Positions 6,247 through 6,651 of a stretch of DNA of 6,651 nucleotides are shown in pieces. Position numbers and translations under genes: made by a program. The stretch's first letter is position 1, and each line of letters begins with the position of its first letter. The stretch is taken from contig CABUBX010000117.1 of NCBI GenBank assembly GCA_902489925.1, positions 1-6,651 of the forward strand. The letters are read 5' to 3'. The notes under the pieces were generated by a model, which did not search any database, had not been told where the DNA came from, and worked only from the letters and a program-made list of their open reading frames with translations. This DNA is from an uncultured Lachnospiraceae bacterium. GTDB lineage: Bacteria > Bacillota > Clostridia > Lachnospirales > Lachnospiraceae.

Positions 6247-6651
6247 ATGGAAAAGACAATGGATAAAATCGTAGCGCTTGCAAAGGCCAGGGGCTTTGTT
6301 TACCCGGGCTCTGAAATTTACGGCGGTCTTGCAAACACATGGGACTACGGTAATCTCGGCGTTGAATTAAAAAATAATGTGAAACGTGCATGGTGGAAAA
6401 AGTTTATTCAGGAGAACCCATACAATGTCGGTGTTGACTGTGCAATCCTGATGAACCCTCAGACATGGGTGGCTTCCGGCCATTTGGGCGGCTTTTCAGA
6501 CCCGTTAATGGACTGTAAAGAGTGCCATGAGCGTTTCAGAGCAGATAAGATTATTGAAGATTATATGCAGGAGAACGGCATTGTGCCTGAAAAAGGGCTT
6601 GACGGATGGACAAACGAGGAGATGTCTGCATATATTGAGGAGAACAATATT
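6247..6651 (+). CDS. glyS: Glycyl-tRNA synthetase, Gram-positive dimeric type, N-terminal part (partial)
   Basis: The first 135 codons are present and the frame runs off the window in phase; the full enzyme is usually about 460 residues. It attaches glycine to tRNA-Gly using ATP, in the cytosol. The N terminus has the hallmark of the single-chain alpha2 class II GlyRS (glyQS/grs1 type): RGFVYPGSEIYGG (15-27) and WDYGNLGVELKNN (32-44), then MNPQTWVASGHLGGFSDP (69-86), then the Cys-x2-Cys pair DCKEC (89-93) and basic FRADK. It is not the alpha2beta2 (GlyQ + GlyS) enzyme of proteobacteria. The Shine-Dalgarno GAGAGG (6232-6237) is 9 nt from ATG 6247. Another in-frame ATG lies directly before it (6244, 6 nt spacing) and a third at 6259; 6247 gives the usual MEKT start. 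It has its own promoter although it follows recO in the same direction. Confidence 0.95.
   Translation, partial: MEKTMDKIVALAKARGFVYPGSEIYGGLANTWDYGNLGVELKNNVKRAWWKKFIQENPYNVGVDCAILMNPQTWVASGHLGGFSDPLMDCKECHERFRADKIIEDYMQENGIVPEKGLDGWTNEEMSAYIEENNI

Noticed and set aside
1..6651. Mobile element, CRISPR, toxin-antitoxin, defence island or RNA gene.
   Set aside because: All long frames are recognisable housekeeping genes, gaps are at most 165 bp, and no terminal repeats, array spacing or tRNA-like folds were seen.

Overview
The window is a compact chromosomal housekeeping region in which every gene reads on the + strand. It most likely comes from a low-to-moderate GC member of the Clostridia, probably Lachnospiraceae. 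This is inferred from the Gram-positive type single-chain glycyl-tRNA synthetase, the coiled-coil gene directly after coaD, a PreP-type M16C protease ahead of era, AT-rich wobble positions and AGGAG-type ribosome binding sites. The taxon is an inference from protein style and gene order, not a database result.

Layout. Left cluster: the last 64 codons of rsmD (16S rRNA m2G966 methyltransferase) overlap coaD (phosphopantetheine adenylyltransferase, CoA synthesis) by 4 bp. After 69 bp comes a 227-residue coiled-coil protein with a strongly acidic tail, which resembles the actinobacterial divisome factor SepIVA. A 165-bp gap (1430-1594) follows. It holds a 9-bp-stem hairpin, a perfect 7+7 inverted repeat and a 27-codon open frame with no good ribosome binding site. 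Right cluster: a 975-residue cytosolic M16C (presequence-protease-like) zinc metalloprotease starting at GTG, then era (1-bp overlap) and recO (2-bp gap), a tightly coupled trio. After 79 bp, glyS (glycyl-tRNA synthetase) begins behind a very good sigma-A promoter and runs off the right edge.

How the genes relate. rsmD and era both act on the 30S subunit, one as a 16S methyltransferase and one as a 16S 3'-end assembly GTPase. glyS charges tRNA and coaD supplies CoA. recO acts in RecFOR recombinational repair, the M16C protease probably degrades peptides in the cytosol, and the coiled-coil protein is a candidate cell-envelope or division factor. Linkage is mostly co-expression of growth-related genes rather than one pathway.

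No mobile element, CRISPR array, tRNA, rRNA, toxin-antitoxin or phage-defence gene is visible. I do not see a convincing undescribed multi-gene system. The items most worth a second look are the SepIVA-like coiled-coil gene, the small structured gap before the protease, and the T-box-free short leader of glyS.
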